A DNA stretch of 58,886 nucleotides from an uncultured Clostridia bacterium (GCA_944387525.1 CALXFF010000006.1:1-58886); one strand, 5' to 3'. Positions 34,701-44,586 are shown, counted from the stretch's first letter. The notes: a model not told the origin generated them from the letters alone. Program-made: numbers and translations.

Positions 34701-34773
34701 ATATGATGAATTTGAATTGTTAAAAAGAAGTGGTGCAAAACTGCCAACTGATAATTATGAATTTGTAAAATAA
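34701..34773 (+). pseudogene. duplicated 3' end of the 126-aa gene
   Basis: These 73 bases match 33363-33435 with only three differences, include the same stop codon and would encode YDEFELLKRSGAKLPTDNYE and onward. The rest of the gene copy is missing. It begins seven bases after the zincin stop, suggesting that the zincin segment was inserted by recombination, or arrived with the flanking copy. Confidence 0.82.
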
Positions 34774-34795
34774 AAAATTTATTCATAAATATATA

Positions 34796-34824
34796 TTGAC
34801 TTGTTGATAAATAAAATATATAAT
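34796..34824 (+). promoter_or_regulatory. promoter of the candidate type I toxin mRNA
   Basis: TTGACT (34796-34801), 17-base spacer, TATAAT (34819-34824). Confidence 0.8.
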
Positions 34825-34885
34825 ACTGTTCAAGAAATAGAGAAAAGCATGAGTGTGTCGCCACCAACGTAAGGAGGTGGTGTCT

Positions 34886-35005
34886 ATGGTAGAACAGTAT
34901 TTATTAATTACAATAAAATTATTATTTGCTGGTCTTGTATCAGTAACTATCATAAACATAGCCTTAATTATTGTACTTGTACATATAATAGGCAAACAAA
35001 ACTAA
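34886..35005 (+). CDS. 39-aa hydrophobic peptide, candidate type I toxin
   Basis: ATG 34886 encodes MVEQYLLITIKLLFAGLVSV followed by a second hydrophobic stretch, one membrane-spanning helix in all, and a short polar end (GKQN). The ribosome site AAGGAGG (34871-34877) is buried in a CCACC/GGTGG hairpin (34861-34865 with 34876-34880). A convergent promoter reads an RNA from the other strand across the shared terminator. Size, membrane segment, hidden ribosome site and convergent RNA fit Firmicutes type I systems such as TxpA/RatA and BsrG/SR4. The family itself is not recognised. Confidence 0.65.
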   Translation: MVEQYLLITIKLLFAGLVSVTIINIALIIVLVHIIGKQN

Positions 35006-35086
35006 AAGAAATACACACTCTGCTTGGCGATAGAGTGTGTATTTAACATTCAAATCGGCGACCACTTAATGTGGCTCTCTATTTCT
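35005..35086 (-). ncRNA. candidate antitoxin RNA
   Basis: A minus-strand promoter at 35120-35093 would start an ~80-nt RNA near 35086, ending at the shared hairpin. It has no ORF. The first ten bases of this RNA (AGAAATAGAG) equal the start of the toxin mRNA (34833-34842), and GTCGCC in the toxin leader can pair with GGCGAC in the toxin 3' region. The RNA is antisense to the toxin mRNA 3' end. Confidence 0.6.
35009..35044. terminator. bidirectional hairpin terminator of the toxin cassette
   Basis: A perfect 13-bp stem, AAATACACACTCT (35009-35021) with 35032-35044. On the minus strand it is followed by CTTTTAGTTTTG. It lies just behind the toxin stop codon and would end both transcripts. Confidence 0.75.
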
Positions 35087-35092
35087 ATATTT

Positions 35093-35120
35093 ATTATAGC
35101 ATGTTTTAATGATTTGTCAA
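35093..35120 (-). promoter_or_regulatory. promoter of the candidate antitoxin RNA
   Basis: On the minus strand TTGACA (35120-35115), 16-base spacer, TATAAT (35098-35093) preceded by TGC, an extended -10. Confidence 0.82.
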
Positions 35121-35148
35121 ATAGTATCACAAAAATTTTAAAAAAATA

Positions 35149-35177
35149 TTGCAATATATATTTTGCATTGATATAAT
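35149..35177 (+). promoter_or_regulatory. promoter for the leader ORF and carAB
   Basis: TTGCAA (35149-35154), 17-base spacer, TATAAT (35172-35177). Confidence 0.75.
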
Positions 35178-35209
35178 AAGAAAAATATAAAGCACAGAAG
35201 GAGACAAAA

Positions 35210-35293
35210 ATGAAAAACTATTTAAGAAAAAGTAACTTAATAACAATTTCAGCTATTTTCTTAATAGTTAATTTAATAACTTTTACATTTTAA
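35210..35293 (+). CDS. 27-aa hydrophobic leader peptide before carA
   Basis: ATG 35210 follows AAGGAG and encodes a 27-residue peptide (MKNYLRKSNLITISAIFLIV and so on, ending TFTF). The sequence AAGGAGACAAAAATGAAA around its start is repeated exactly at the start of carA, 160 bases later. A terminator follows at once. It may be an attenuation leader for carAB or a stray membrane peptide. No enrichment for arginine codons is seen. Confidence 0.5.
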   Translation: MKNYLRKSNLITISAIFLIVNLITFTF

Positions 35294-35319
35294 ATAAGGA
35301 TTTATTCCTTATTTTTTTG
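35293..35319 (+). terminator. terminator between leader ORF and carA
   Basis: AATAAGGA (35293-35300) pairs with TCCTTATT (35306-35313), followed by TTTTTT. It starts at the last base of the leader stop codon and lies inside the carA transcript, the position of an attenuator. Confidence 0.8.
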
Positions 35320-35369
35320 TGCTTAAAAATTAGAAAAGCTATTAAATTAAAAGAAGAAAGGAGACAAAA

Positions 35370-36455
35370 ATGAAAGCATTTAACAAAAAAATCGTACTAG
35401 AAGATGGAGAAGAATATTTAGGATATGGATTCGGAGCAGACAAAGAAGCAATATGTGAAATCGTATTCAATACATCAATGGTTGGATATCAAGAAATCGT
35501 TTCAGACCCATCATACACATATCAAATGGTAGTAATGACATATCCACTAATAGGAAATTATGGAATTACAGACGAAGACTATGAAACAAAACAACCAACA
35601 ATCGGAGGAATGGTAGTAAGAGAATATAATGACTTACCAAGTAACTTTAGATATACAAAAACATTATCAGAATACTTAGAAGAAAATGATATACCAGCAA
35701 TATCAGGTATAGACACAAGAAAATTAACAAGAAGTATCAGAAATAAAGGAAGTAGAAAAGTAATCATTACAGATATTACAACAAGTAAAGAAGATGCGTT
35801 GAAAAAATTAAAAGCATATGATATTCCAAAAGATGCAGTAGCAAAAGTAAGTTGTAAAAAGAAATGGTATTCAAGAACTGCAAACTATAAATATAATGTA
35901 GTAGCAGTAGATTGTGGAATTAAGTTAAATATAGTAAGAAGTTTAAATAAAAGAGGTTGTAATGTGACAATTGTGCCATATAATACAACAGCGAAAGAAA
36001 TTGAGAATTTAAAACCAGATGGAATTTTTCTATCAAATGGACCAGGAAATCCAGAAGACGTAAAAGAGGTAATAAACCTAGTAAAAGAATTAAGAGGGAA
36101 ATATCCTATATTTGGAATTTGTTTAGGACATCAAATGATAAGCCTAGCCTATGGTGCAAAAACATATAAATTAAAATTTGGACATAGAGGTGGAAACCAT
36201 CCAGTTTTAAATTTAAAAACAGATAAGATTGAAATTACAAGCCAAAACCATAGTTATGCAGTTGATGAGAAATCTTTAGAAAAAACAGGTTTAGTGGCTA
36301 CTCATAAGAATATTTTGGATAATACAATTGAGGGCGTGGAGTGTAAAAAGGATAAGGTGTTTAGTGTTCAATATCATCCGGAGAGTAGTCCGGGACCACA
36401 GGATAGTGGGTATTTGTTTGACAAGTTTATAAAAATTATGCAATTTGGAAGATAA
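35370..36455 (+). CDS. carA: carbamoyl-phosphate synthase, small (glutaminase) subunit
   Basis: CarA releases ammonia from glutamine for carbamoyl-phosphate, used for pyrimidines and arginine. The 361-aa protein has the CPSase small-chain N-domain (residues ~3-150) and a class I amidotransferase domain with the nucleophile block FGICLGHQM and the histidine region VQYHPESSPGPQD. AAAGGAG precedes ATG 35370. carB follows. Confidence 0.96.
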   Translation: MKAFNKKIVLEDGEEYLGYGFGADKEAICEIVFNTSMVGYQEIVSDPSYTYQMVVMTYPLIGNYGITDEDYETKQPTIGGMVVREYNDLPSNFRYTKTLSEYLEENDIPAISGIDTRKLTRSIRNKGSRKVIITDITTSKEDALKKLKAYDIPKDAVAKVSCKKKWYSRTANYKYNVVAVDCGIKLNIVRSLNKRGCNVTIVPYNTTAKEIENLKPDGIFLSNGPGNPEDVKEVINLVKELRGKYPIFGICLGHQMISLAYGAKTYKLKFGHRGGNHPVLNLKTDKIEITSQNHSYAVDEKSLEKTGLVATHKNILDNTIEGVECKKDKVFSVQYHPESSPGPQDSGYLFDKFIKIMQFGR

Positions 36456-36511
36456 GAAAAGCGTGCGCTGAGATGTAATAATAAAAATAAAAAGAAGGGA
36501 AAGTGAAAGAA

Positions 36512-39500
36512 ATGCCAAAAAGAAAAGATATAAAAACAGTATTAGTTATAGGTTCTGGACCAATTGTAATAGGACAAGCAGCAGAATTTGACTATGCCGG
36601 AACACAAGCATGTTTAGCATTAAAAGAAGAAGGATACAAAGTAATATTAGTAAACTCAAATCCAGCAACAATTATGACAGATACAGCAATTGCAGATAAA
36701 GTATATATGGAGCCATTAACATTAGAATATGTAGCAAAAATTATCAGATATGAAAGACCAGATGCAATTTTGCCAGGAATTGGAGGACAAACAGGCTTAA
36801 ATTTAGCAATGCAGTTATATAGAAAAGGAATTTTGCAAGAATGCCAAGTAGAACTCTTAGGAACAAGCAGTGAAAGTATTGAAAAAGCAGAAGATAGAGA
36901 AAAATTCAAAGAGTTATGCCAAGAACTAGGAGAACCAGTATTAGAATCTATTATTGCAGAATCAGAAGAAGAAGGAATAGAAGCAGCTAAAAAGATAGGA
37001 TACCCAGTTGTTTTAAGACCTGCTTTTACTTTAGGTGGAACAGGTGGAGGATTTGCCGACAATGAAAAAGAATTAAAAGAATTAATTAAACATGCATTAA
37101 AACTTTCACCGGTAAATCAAGTATTAGTAGAAAAAAGTATTAAAGGCTATAAAGAAATCGAATATGAAGTAATGAGAGACCATAATGATACAGCAATTAC
37201 AATTTGTAATATGGAAAATCTAGACCCAGTTGGAATTCATACAGGAGATTCAATTGTTGTAGCTCCAAGCCAAACTTTAACTAATAAAGAATATCAATTG
37301 CTAAGAGATAGCGCATTAAGAATTATAAGAGCATTAAAAATAGAAGGAGGATGCAATGTCCAATTTGCTTTAGACCCACATTCTTTTAATTACTATGTAA
37401 TAGAAGTAAATCCAAGAGTATCTCGTTCATCAGCATTAGCATCAAAAGCTAGTGGATACCCTATTGCAAGAGTTTCAGCTAAAATTGCAGTAGGTATGAG
37501 ATTAGAGGAAATTCAATTAGCAAATACACCTGCAAGTTTTGAGCCAGCGCTAGATTATGTGGTTTGCAAAATACCAAGATTTCCATTTGATAAATTCACA
37601 CTTGCTTCAAATAAATTAAGTACACAAATGAAGGCAACAGGTGAAGTTATGAGTGTAGGAAGAACCTTTGAAGAAAGCCTATTAAAAGCAGTAAGGTCAT
37701 TAGAAACAGGAGTATGTCATATCTATAATAAGAAATTTGATAATATGCAAACAGAAGAAATGATGACATATATAAAAGATGGAACAGATGATAGAATTTA
37801 TGCTATTGCGGAATTAATCAGAAGAAATGTTGATTTAGGATTAATTTATGATACAACTAAAATTGATATGTTTTTCTTAGAAAAAATCAAAAATATTGTA
37901 GATGAGGAAACAGTTTTAACCAAGAATGTTGGAAATATAGAGGTACTAAAAGAAGCTAAGAAAATGGGATTTAGTGATAAATATATTGCAAAAGTATGGA
38001 ATAAAAAAGAAGCAGATATTTATCTGTTAAGAAAAGAGCATAATATATATCCTGTATACAAAATGATAGATACTTGTAGCAGTGAATTTGAAAGTTATGT
38101 GCCATATTTCTATTCAACATATGAAGAAGAAAACGAATCAATTGTAAATGACAAGAAAAAAATAATTGTGTTAGGGGCAGGACCAATTAGAATTGGTCAA
38201 GGTGTAGAGTTTGATTATTCGACTGTCCATGCAGTAAAAACTATTAAAGAATCGGGATTTGAAGCAATAATTATCAATAACAATCCAGAAACAGTATCAA
38301 CAGATTATACAACAAGTGATAAGCTATATTTTGAACCACTAACAGTAGAAGATGTTATGAATATTATTGATTTAGAAAAACCAGAAGGTGTAATTGCAGC
38401 ATTAGGTGGACAAACAGCAATTAATCTTGCAGGACCACTTTCTAAACTAGGTGTGAAAATAATAGGAACAGATGTAAATGCTATTGAAAAAGCAGAAAAT
38501 AGAGATGCATTTGAAAGAGTAATGAAAGAATTAAAATTACTACAACCTAGAGGAGAAGCGGTAACTAACATTGAAGATGGAATAAAAGTTGCAAAAGAAA
38601 TAGGATATCCAGTATTAGTTAGGCCAAGTTATGTATTAGGTGGAAGAGCAATGCAAATTGTTTCTAATCAAAGGGCTTTAGAAAAATACTTAAAAACAGC
38701 CGTTGAAATAAATACGGAACAACCAGTATTAGTAGATAAATACATTACTGGAAAAGAATTAGAAGTAGATGCAGTATGTGATGGAAAAGATGTCTTTGTA
38801 CCAGGAATTATGGAACATGTTGAAAAAACAGGAATTCACTCAGGAGATAGTATAAGTGTATATCCAACATTTAGTGTTAGTCAAAAAGCAAAAGATACTA
38901 TTTTAGATTATACTGTAAAATTAGGACTAGGAATTGGAATTGTAGGATTATATAATATTCAATTTATTGTAGATAAAAATGAAGATGTATATGTTATAGA
39001 GGTAAATCCAAGGTCATCAAGAACAGTACCATTTATCTCAAAATCAACAGGATATTCTTTAGCTGATATTGGAACATTAGTAATGCTTGGAAAATCATTA
39101 AATGACCAAGGAATTGATGTTGTATATCCAAAAGAAAAAGAAAAATGGTATGTAAAAGCACCAGCATTTTCATTCTCAAAATTATCAGGTTTAGATGCAA
39201 CACTTTCTCCTGAAATGAAATCAACAGGAGAAGCAATTGGATATGATAAGAAATTAACAAGAGCCCTATACAAAGCACTACAATCTTCAGGAGTTAAACT
39301 TGCAAATTATGGAACAGTTTTTGTAACAATTGCAGATAAAGACAAAGAAGAAGCATTGCCATTAATCAAAAGGTTTTATAATCTAGGATTTAATATAGAA
39401 GCGACAAAAGGAACAGCTAAATTTTTAAAAGAACATGGAATTAAAACAAGAGTAAAAAAGAAAATTAGTGAAGGTAGTGAAGAAATCTTAGAATCTCTAA

Positions 39501-39691
39501 GAAAAGGTTATGTTAGTTATGTAATTAATACAAGAAATATTGACTCAATAGACCAAGAAACAGATGGAACTTTGATTAGAAGATGTGCAACAGAAAATAA
39601 TGTACCAATGTTAACAGCATTAGATACTGTTAGAGCAGTTTTAGATGTATTAGAAGAAATTACTCTTGGAATTTCGACTATTGATGAATAG
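36512..39691 (+). CDS. carB: carbamoyl-phosphate synthase, large subunit
   Basis: CarB uses ammonia, bicarbonate and two ATP to make carbamoyl phosphate. The ~1060-aa protein has the two homologous ATP-grasp halves ([19 protein letters not shown] near the N-terminus and [18 protein letters not shown] at about residue 555) and a C-terminal MGS-like allosteric domain. ATG 36512 (MPKRKDI) is the conserved family start, with AAGAAGGG upstream; GTG 36503 is too close to that site. Confidence 0.96.
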   Translation: MPKRKDIKTVLVIGSGPIVIGQAAEFDYAGTQACLALKEEGYKVILVNSNPATIMTDTAIADKVYMEPLTLEYVAKIIRYERPDAILPGIGGQTGLNLAMQLYRKGILQECQVELLGTSSESIEKAEDREKFKELCQELGEPVLESIIAESEEEGIEAAKKIGYPVVLRPAFTLGGTGGGFADNEKELKELIKHALKLSPVNQVLVEKSIKGYKEIEYEVMRDHNDTAITICNMENLDPVGIHTGDSIVVAPSQTLTNKEYQLLRDSALRIIRALKIEGGCNVQFALDPHSFNYYVIEVNPRVSRSSALASKASGYPIARVSAKIAVGMRLEEIQLANTPASFEPALDYVVCKIPRFPFDKFTLASNKLSTQMKATGEVMSVGRTFEESLLKAVRSLETGVCHIYNKKFDNMQTEEMMTYIKDGTDDRIYAIAELIRRNVDLGLIYDTTKIDMFFLEKIKNIVDEETVLTKNVGNIEVLKEAKKMGFSDKYIAKVWNKKEADIYLLRKEHNIYPVYKMIDTCSSEFESYVPYFYSTYEEENESIVNDKKKIIVLGAGPIRIGQGVEFDYSTVHAVKTIKESGFEAIIINNNPETVSTDYTTSDKLYFEPLTVEDVMNIIDLEKPEGVIAALGGQTAINLAGPLSKLGVKIIGTDVNAIEKAENRDAFERVMKELKLLQPRGEAVTNIEDGIKVAKEIGYPVLVRPSYVLGGRAMQIVSNQRALEKYLKTAVEINTEQPVLVDKYITGKELEVDAVCDGKDVFVPGIMEHVEKTGIHSGDSISVYPTFSVSQKAKDTILDYTVKLGLGIGIVGLYNIQFIVDKNEDVYVIEVNPRSSRTVPFISKSTGYSLADIGTLVMLGKSLNDQGIDVVYPKEKEKWYVKAPAFSFSKLSGLDATLSPEMKSTGEAIGYDKKLTRALYKALQSSGVKLANYGTVFVTIADKDKEEALPLIKRFYNLGFNIEATKGTAKFLKEHGIKTRVKKKISEGSEEILESLRKGYVSYVINTRNIDSIDQETDGTLIRRCATENNVPMLTALDTVRAVLDVLEEITLGISTIDE

Positions 39692-39790
39692 AATTTAACC
39701 CAGAGAGATATTGACAGAATGCAAAAAAAAATATAAGATATATCATGAAAAATATAAAACAAAAATAAAAGTTAAAGGAGGAATTTATAA

Positions 39791-40336
39791 ATGGAAAAAG
39801 AATTAAAAGGTACAAAAACAGAGAAAAACTTAATGGAGGCATTTGCAGGAGAATCACAAGCAAGAAATAAATATACATACTTTGCAAGTAAAGCAAAAAA
39901 AGAAGGATATGAACAAATAGCAGCAATATTTGAAGAAACAGCTAATAATGAAAAAGAACACGCAAAAATGTGGTTCAAATTATTACAAGGTGGAGAAATC
40001 AAATCAACATTAGAAAATTTACAAGCTGCAGCAGAAGGAGAAAACTACGAATGGACAGATATGTATGACAGAATGGCAAAAGAAGCAAAAGAAGAAGGAT
40101 TTGACCATATTGCATATCTATTTGAAGCAGTAGGTGAAATTGAAAAAGAACATGAAGCTAGATACAAAAAATTAATTGAAAATGTTGAAGGTGGATTAGT
40201 ATTTAGCCGTGACGGAGATAGAATTTGGAAATGTAGAAACTGTGGACATATAGTAATTGGAAAATCTGCTCCAGAAATTTGTCCAGTATGTTCTCATCCA
40301 AAAGCATATTTTGAAATCAAAGCTGAAAATTATTAA
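39791..40336 (+). CDS. rubrerythrin
   Basis: A non-haem iron peroxidase that removes hydrogen peroxide in anaerobes. The 181-aa protein has a ferritin-like four-helix domain with the iron ligands in [23 protein letters not shown] and [10 protein letters not shown], and a C-terminal rubredoxin-like Fe(SCys)4 site (CRNCG and CPVCSHP). It is a single gene with AAAGGAGG ahead and a terminator behind, and indicates an oxygen-sensitive organism. Confidence 0.95.
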   Translation: MEKELKGTKTEKNLMEAFAGESQARNKYTYFASKAKKEGYEQIAAIFEETANNEKEHAKMWFKLLQGGEIKSTLENLQAAAEGENYEWTDMYDRMAKEAKEEGFDHIAYLFEAVGEIEKEHEARYKKLIENVEGGLVFSRDGDRIWKCRNCGHIVIGKSAPEICPVCSHPKAYFEIKAENY

Positions 40337-40360
40337 TAAATAGAATAAAATAGAGTAAAA

Positions 40361-40397
40361 AAGTTAGAATTATTTGTACAATATTCTAGCTTTTTTT
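40361..40397 (+). terminator. intrinsic terminator after rubrerythrin
   Basis: AAGTTAGAAT (40361-40370) pairs with ATTCTAGCTT (40383-40392, one G-T pair), followed by TTTTT. Confidence 0.85.
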
Positions 40398-40439
40398 ATT
40401 TAATTATGATATAATAAAGAACATAAAAAGGAGAGGAAA

Positions 40440-41213
40440 ATGCCTAAATTCTTTGTAGGAAACAATCAAATAATAAACGATACAATTTATATAAAAGATA
40501 AAGATGTAAATCATATAAAAAAAGTTTTACGAAAAAACATAGAAGATGAAATAACTATATGTAATGAAAATACAAAACAAGATTATTTATGCAAGATTAC
40601 AAATATAGAAGAAAATGAAATAACATGTAAAATACTAAAAGAATTAGAAACAAATGCAGAATCAAATATAGAAGTTAGCATATTTCAAGGACTTCCAAAA
40701 GCAGATAAAATGGAGCTAATAATACAAAAATCGGTAGAGCTAGGTGTACATGATATTACACCAATTGAAATGAAAAGATGTGTAGTAAAATTAAAAGAAA
40801 AAGATAAGACTAAAAAAATAGAAAGATGGCAAAAAATTTCAGAAGTTGCTGCAAAGCAATGTGGTAGAAATTATATACCTAAAATCAACAATATAGAAAA
40901 TCTAAAAGAAATATCAGAAAAAATCAAAGATTATGATGCAGTTCTAGTTGCATATGAAGAAGAAAAAGAAAACACATTAAAGAATGAATTAAAATTATTG
41001 AAAAAAGATAATCAAGAAAAAAATGATAATGCAAATAACGAAAAAATCAAAATAGCAGTTATAATTGGACCAGAAGGTGGAATAGATAAAGAAGAAATAA
41101 ATGCTCTAGAAAAAAATGGAGCAAAAATAATTACTCTAGGAAAAAGAATTTTGAGAACAGAAACAGTTGCATTAAATGTTTTAAGCATTATTATGTATGA
41201 ACTAGAAAATTAA
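40440..41213 (+). CDS. rsmE: 16S rRNA (uracil1498-N3)-methyltransferase
   Basis: RsmE methylates U1498 of 16S rRNA. The 257-aa SPOUT protein has an N-terminal PUA-like domain and the knotted SAM-binding end with IGPEGGIDKEE and LGKRILRTETVAL. A low-complexity charged insert (about residues 190-203) is present. GGAGAGG precedes ATG 40440. Confidence 0.93.
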   Translation: MPKFFVGNNQIINDTIYIKDKDVNHIKKVLRKNIEDEITICNENTKQDYLCKITNIEENEITCKILKELETNAESNIEVSIFQGLPKADKMELIIQKSVELGVHDITPIEMKRCVVKLKEKDKTKKIERWQKISEVAAKQCGRNYIPKINNIENLKEISEKIKDYDAVLVAYEEEKENTLKNELKLLKKDNQEKNDNANNEKIKIAVIIGPEGGIDKEEINALEKNGAKIITLGKRILRTETVALNVLSIIMYELEN

Positions 41214-41233
41214 GAAAGGAAAATTTATAAATC

Positions 41234-42199
41234 ATGGAAAAACATAAGATAGCAGTCGAAAAGCTAGAAGAAGAAAGAAAAAACAAAAAAATACCAAAAG
41301 AAATATCACAAGAAATATTGAAAAAAATATTTTTAAATCTAATAATTGCAATAGCTGTAATGGTATATTTTGCTATTTTAAATTATTCATATGATAAAAT
41401 TAATCAAGATAATCTAGTAAATATAATAGAAATATGTTCAGGAGTTTTATTATTAATTAGTTTAATATTACTAGAAGTATCATACAAAAAAGATAGTGGA
41501 ACACTTGCAATTACAGCAATTGAATTTTTAGTATTAACATTCCACAGCTTACTTATAATACATATAATCACAAGATATGAATATCAATTTCAATTTTACA
41601 TATTGACATCTTCATATACAATTGCAATATATTATGTGCTAAAATCAATAGTATTATATACAAAAGGAAGAAGAGAATATCTAAAAGGATTAAGTGACAT
41701 ATCAGAAATTGTAAAAAAAGAAGAACCAATTAAGAAAGAAGCTAAAAAGCAGAATCCATCAGAAGAAGAAAAAAAGAAGATGCAACACAAACCAAAATCA
41801 GCAAAAGTAGGCAAAAAGAAAAAAGATACAGAAAACAAGCAAGAGGTAAAGAAAAAATCTAAAAATAGTAAAAAAGTAAAAAAAGATGAAGAAAAAATTG
41901 AGACAGTAAAAGAGAAAAGTAAAAAAGAAAATACTGAAGAGAAAGATAAAAAAGAAGAAAAAGTAGAAGCTAAAAAACCAAAAACTAAGACAACAAAAAA
42001 AACCAGTACTAGAAAAACAAAAACTAAATCAGAATCAAAAGATAAAACAGAGAAGATAGATGACAAATCAGAAAAAGAAAGTAAAGTAAAAGATGAAGAA
42101 GCAAAAGAAGAAGTAGTAAAAGAAAAGGCTGAAAAAAAGCCAACAAGGAAAAGAACTAATAAGAAAACAACTAAAAAAGAAGAAACAATAAAAAAATAG
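41234..42199 (+). CDS. membrane protein with long lysine/glutamate-rich tail
   Basis: The 321-aa protein has four hydrophobic helices (about residues 32-155) followed by ~165 residues of almost pure Lys/Glu/Thr/Ser low-complexity sequence with KKxKxxTKKT-like runs. The tail is positively charged overall and probably disordered; it could bind nucleic acid or teichoic acids. No family is recognised. It lies between rsmE and yicC with short gaps, so it is likely co-transcribed. Confidence 0.75.
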   Translation: MEKHKIAVEKLEEERKNKKIPKEISQEILKKIFLNLIIAIAVMVYFAILNYSYDKINQDNLVNIIEICSGVLLLISLILLEVSYKKDSGTLAITAIEFLVLTFHSLLIIHIITRYEYQFQFYILTSSYTIAIYYVLKSIVLYTKGRREYLKGLSDISEIVKKEEPIKKEAKKQNPSEEEKKKMQHKPKSAKVGKKKKDTENKQEVKKKSKNSKKVKKDEEKIETVKEKSKKENTEEKDKKEEKVEAKKPKTKTTKKTSTRKTKTKSESKDKTEKIDDKSEKESKVKDEEAKEEVVKEKAEKKPTRKRTNKKTTKKEETIKK

Positions 42200-42216
42200 A
42201 AAAAGAGGAATAAAAA

Positions 42217-43095
42217 ATGATAAAAAGTATGACTGGATATGGAAAATCAGAATTAGAAGTTGAAGAAAGAAAATATCAAGTAGAAATAAAAAGTGTAAAC
42301 CATCGTTATTTAGACATTTCAGTAAAAATGCCAAAACAAATAAGTTACTTAGAAGAAGATATAAAAAGAAAAATATCAGAAAAAATCAAAAGAGGAAAAA
42401 TAGACGTATTTGTAACTTTTGAAAACAACTCAATAAAAGGAAAAGAAATAAAAATAAATACAGAAATTGCAAAAGCATATATAGATGAGCTAAGAAAACT
42501 AGCCGAGCAGGAAAACTTATCATCAAATATTGAAGTTACAGAAATCACAAAATATCCAGATGTTTTAAGTGTTCAAAACGTAGAAGATGATGATACAATT
42601 AGAAATGAACTATTAAAAACAGTAGAAGATGCAACAACTAATTTAGTTTCAATGAGAGAAACAGAAGGAAAGAGAATATCAGAAGACTTACTAAGCAGAA
42701 TAAATAAAGTACAAGAAAAAGTTACAGAAATATCTTCACTTTCTACTGGACTTATTGAAGAATATGTAGTAAAATTAGAAGGAAGAATTAAAAATCTAAT
42801 TAAAGACAAAGAAATTGATGAGTCAAGATTAGCGCAAGAAGTTGTAATCTATGCTGATAAATGTTCAATTGAAGAAGAAGTCACCAGATTAAATAGTCAT
42901 ATTTTTCAATTCGAAAAGCAAATAAAAGAATCTCAAGAAGCAGTAGGGAAAAAATTAGATTTTATGATTCAAGAGATGAATAGAGAAACAAATACAATAG
43001 GATCAAAAGCTAACAACCTTGAAATTACCAATGGTGTAATTGATATTAAAACAGAATTAGAAAATATTAGAGAACAAGTACAAAATATTGAGTAG
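42217..43095 (+). CDS. yicC: YicC family endoribonuclease
   Basis: YicC-like proteins are RNases involved in small-RNA and mRNA decay. The 292-aa protein begins with the hallmark [12 protein letters not shown]. Its C-terminal DUF1732 domain has the ERLSQE-like block ([21 protein letters not shown]) and ends with the conserved [11 protein letters not shown] region. It starts the conserved block yicC-remA-rpoZ-gmk. Confidence 0.93.
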   Translation: MIKSMTGYGKSELEVEERKYQVEIKSVNHRYLDISVKMPKQISYLEEDIKRKISEKIKRGKIDVFVTFENNSIKGKEIKINTEIAKAYIDELRKLAEQENLSSNIEVTEITKYPDVLSVQNVEDDDTIRNELLKTVEDATTNLVSMRETEGKRISEDLLSRINKVQEKVTEISSLSTGLIEEYVVKLEGRIKNLIKDKEIDESRLAQEVVIYADKCSIEEEVTRLNSHIFQFEKQIKESQEAVGKKLDFMIQEMNRETNTIGSKANNLEITNGVIDIKTELENIREQVQNIE

Positions 43096-43109
43096 AAAGG
43101 ATTGATTAT

Positions 43110-43370
43110 ATGCAGTTAGTAAATATTGGATTTGGTAACATTGTTTCTTCAGATAGAATAGTAGCAATAGTTAGCCCAGAATCTGCGCCAATAAAGAGAT
43201 TAGTCCAAGAATCAAAAGACAATAAAACAGCAATAGATGCTACATGTGGAAGAAGAACAAGAGCAGTTTTAATAATGGATTCAGGACATATAATTTTATC
43301 TGCAGTTCAACCAGAAACTGTAGGAGATAGAATAGATAAAACTGGACAAGATGATAATAGTAATAGTTAA
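43110..43370 (+). CDS. remA: RemA-like DNA-binding regulator (DUF370)
   Basis: RemA controls extracellular-matrix and other genes in Bacillus. The 86-aa protein starts [20 protein letters not shown] and contains [20 protein letters not shown], the family signature. GAAAGGA precedes ATG 43110, 14 bases behind yicC. The usual neighbours yicC and gmk support the call. Confidence 0.93.
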   Translation: MQLVNIGFGNIVSSDRIVAIVSPESAPIKRLVQESKDNKTAIDATCGRRTRAVLIMDSGHIILSAVQPETVGDRIDKTGQDDNSNS

Positions 43371-43435
43371 TAGAAATTAAAATATTGAATAAATATTTTG
43401 ATATATATTTAGAATTTTTATGGGAGATGAGTTAA

Positions 43436-43651
43436 ATGATTGTTAAACCAACAGTAACAGAATTATTAACAAAAGCACAAAATAGATATGAATTAGTAAT
43501 TGCAACAGCAAGAAGAGCAAGACAAATTGCAGCAGGAGCTGAACCATTAACACATGTGAAAGAAGATTCACCTGTTACTTTAGCTGCAAATGAAATTGCA
43601 GAAGGAAAAGTAACAATTATAGAAGATAATAATCAAGATGATGAAGAATAA
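43436..43651 (+). CDS. rpoZ: DNA-directed RNA polymerase omega subunit
   Basis: The omega subunit helps RNA polymerase assembly. The 71-aa protein has the omega core PTVTELLTKAQNRYELVIAT followed by ARRARQIAAG. GGGAG precedes ATG 43436. Here rpoZ lies before gmk, the reverse of the more common Bacillus order. Confidence 0.92.
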   Translation: MIVKPTVTELLTKAQNRYELVIATARRARQIAAGAEPLTHVKEDSPVTLAANEIAEGKVTIIEDNNQDDEE

Positions 43652-43688
43652 TTATTTAATTGTAAAAAGGGGAAGGAAAGGTAACAAT

Positions 43689-44270
43689 ATGTTAGTAATT
43701 TTATCTGGAGTATCAGGAGCAGGAAAAGACACAATAAAAAAAGAATTAATAAAAAGAATGGAAAATGTAGAATCACTTCCTTCATATACTTCAAGACCTA
43801 TGAGAGAAGGAGACGTTGAAGGAGGTACATATCATTTTGTAGAAAAAGAAGAGTTTGAAGAAATGATAGAAAATGGCGAATTTTATGAATATGATATTCA
43901 TCATAATTGCTATTATGGTACATCAAGAAAACTATTAAATGAAAAAATTAATGGTGGAAAAATAATAGTTAAAGATATAGATGTTAATGGAACAGAACAT
44001 TTAAAAGAATTATTAGAGGAAGATACAAAAATAGTAACAATATATCTTAGAGTACCTAAAGAAGAATTAAAAAGAAGACTTGAAAACAGAATTGATAAGC
44101 CAAGCCCACAAGAAGTAATACTAAGACTAAATCGTTTTGATTATGAAGAATCAAGAATTGGTTTGTATGATTATGTTTTAAAAAATGATAATTTAGAAAA
44201 AACAGTACAGATAATAATGACTATCATAAAAAATGAAGAAAAATTAGAAAAACTAAATTTTAAAAACTAA
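43689..44270 (+). CDS. gmk: guanylate kinase
   Basis: Gmk phosphorylates GMP to GDP. The protein (193 aa from this start) begins MLVILSGVSGAGKDT (P-loop) and contains the GMP-binding SYTSRPMREGDVEGGTYHFV. ATG 43689 is chosen since GGAAAGG lies 7 bases upstream; the in-frame ATG at 43638 overlaps rpoZ and lacks conserved sequence. The P-loop has Asp14 where Gly is usual. Confidence 0.94.
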   Translation: MLVILSGVSGAGKDTIKKELIKRMENVESLPSYTSRPMREGDVEGGTYHFVEKEEFEEMIENGEFYEYDIHHNCYYGTSRKLLNEKINGGKIIVKDIDVNGTEHLKELLEEDTKIVTIYLRVPKEELKRRLENRIDKPSPQEVILRLNRFDYEESRIGLYDYVLKNDNLEKTVQIIMTIIKNEEKLEKLNFKN

Positions 44271-44311
44271 AGTTAACAATGTAAATTAATAAACGAAGGA
44301 GGAAATAAGCG

Positions 44312-44485
44312 ATGAAAGAAGCAAAAAAAGCAGAAGAAAAAAATGTTGAAGACAAAAAGGTAAACAATGAAGAAGTAGAAGCAAAAAGATTAAGTATGCC
44401 AGCAACAGTTTTAATTACAATAGCTGCAACATTAGGAGCAATTGTAGTTGCAAGAGTTATATATTTCATAATAACAGGATCTTAA
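44312..44485 (+). CDS. 57-aa single-pass membrane protein
   Basis: ATG 44312 follows AAGGAGG. The first ~28 residues are charged (MKEAKKAEEKNVEDKK) and the rest forms one membrane helix (ATVLITIAATLGAIVVARVI). The good ribosome site and the terminator 60 bases later support a real gene co-transcribed with gmk. Its function is unknown. Confidence 0.72.
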   Translation: MKEAKKAEEKNVEDKKVNNEEVEAKRLSMPATVLITIAATLGAIVVARVIYFIITGS

Positions 44486-44545
44486 AGTTGAAAAACAATT
44501 AAAATATTGGCATTATTAAACTTCATTTGAAATTAAATTTTAGAT

Positions 44546-44586
44546 AAAAGTTGAGATTGAAAAATTTTCTTTTCTCAACTTTTTTA
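44546..44586 (+). terminator. intrinsic terminator after the gmk operon
   Basis: AAAAGTTGAGA (44546-44556) pairs with TCTCAACTTTT (44573-44583), followed by TT and an AT-rich tail. Confidence 0.85.

Noticed and set aside
35178-35369. PyrR-type attenuator before carA
   Set aside because: No PyrR anti-antiterminator loop consensus is visible; only a short ORF and a single terminator are present.
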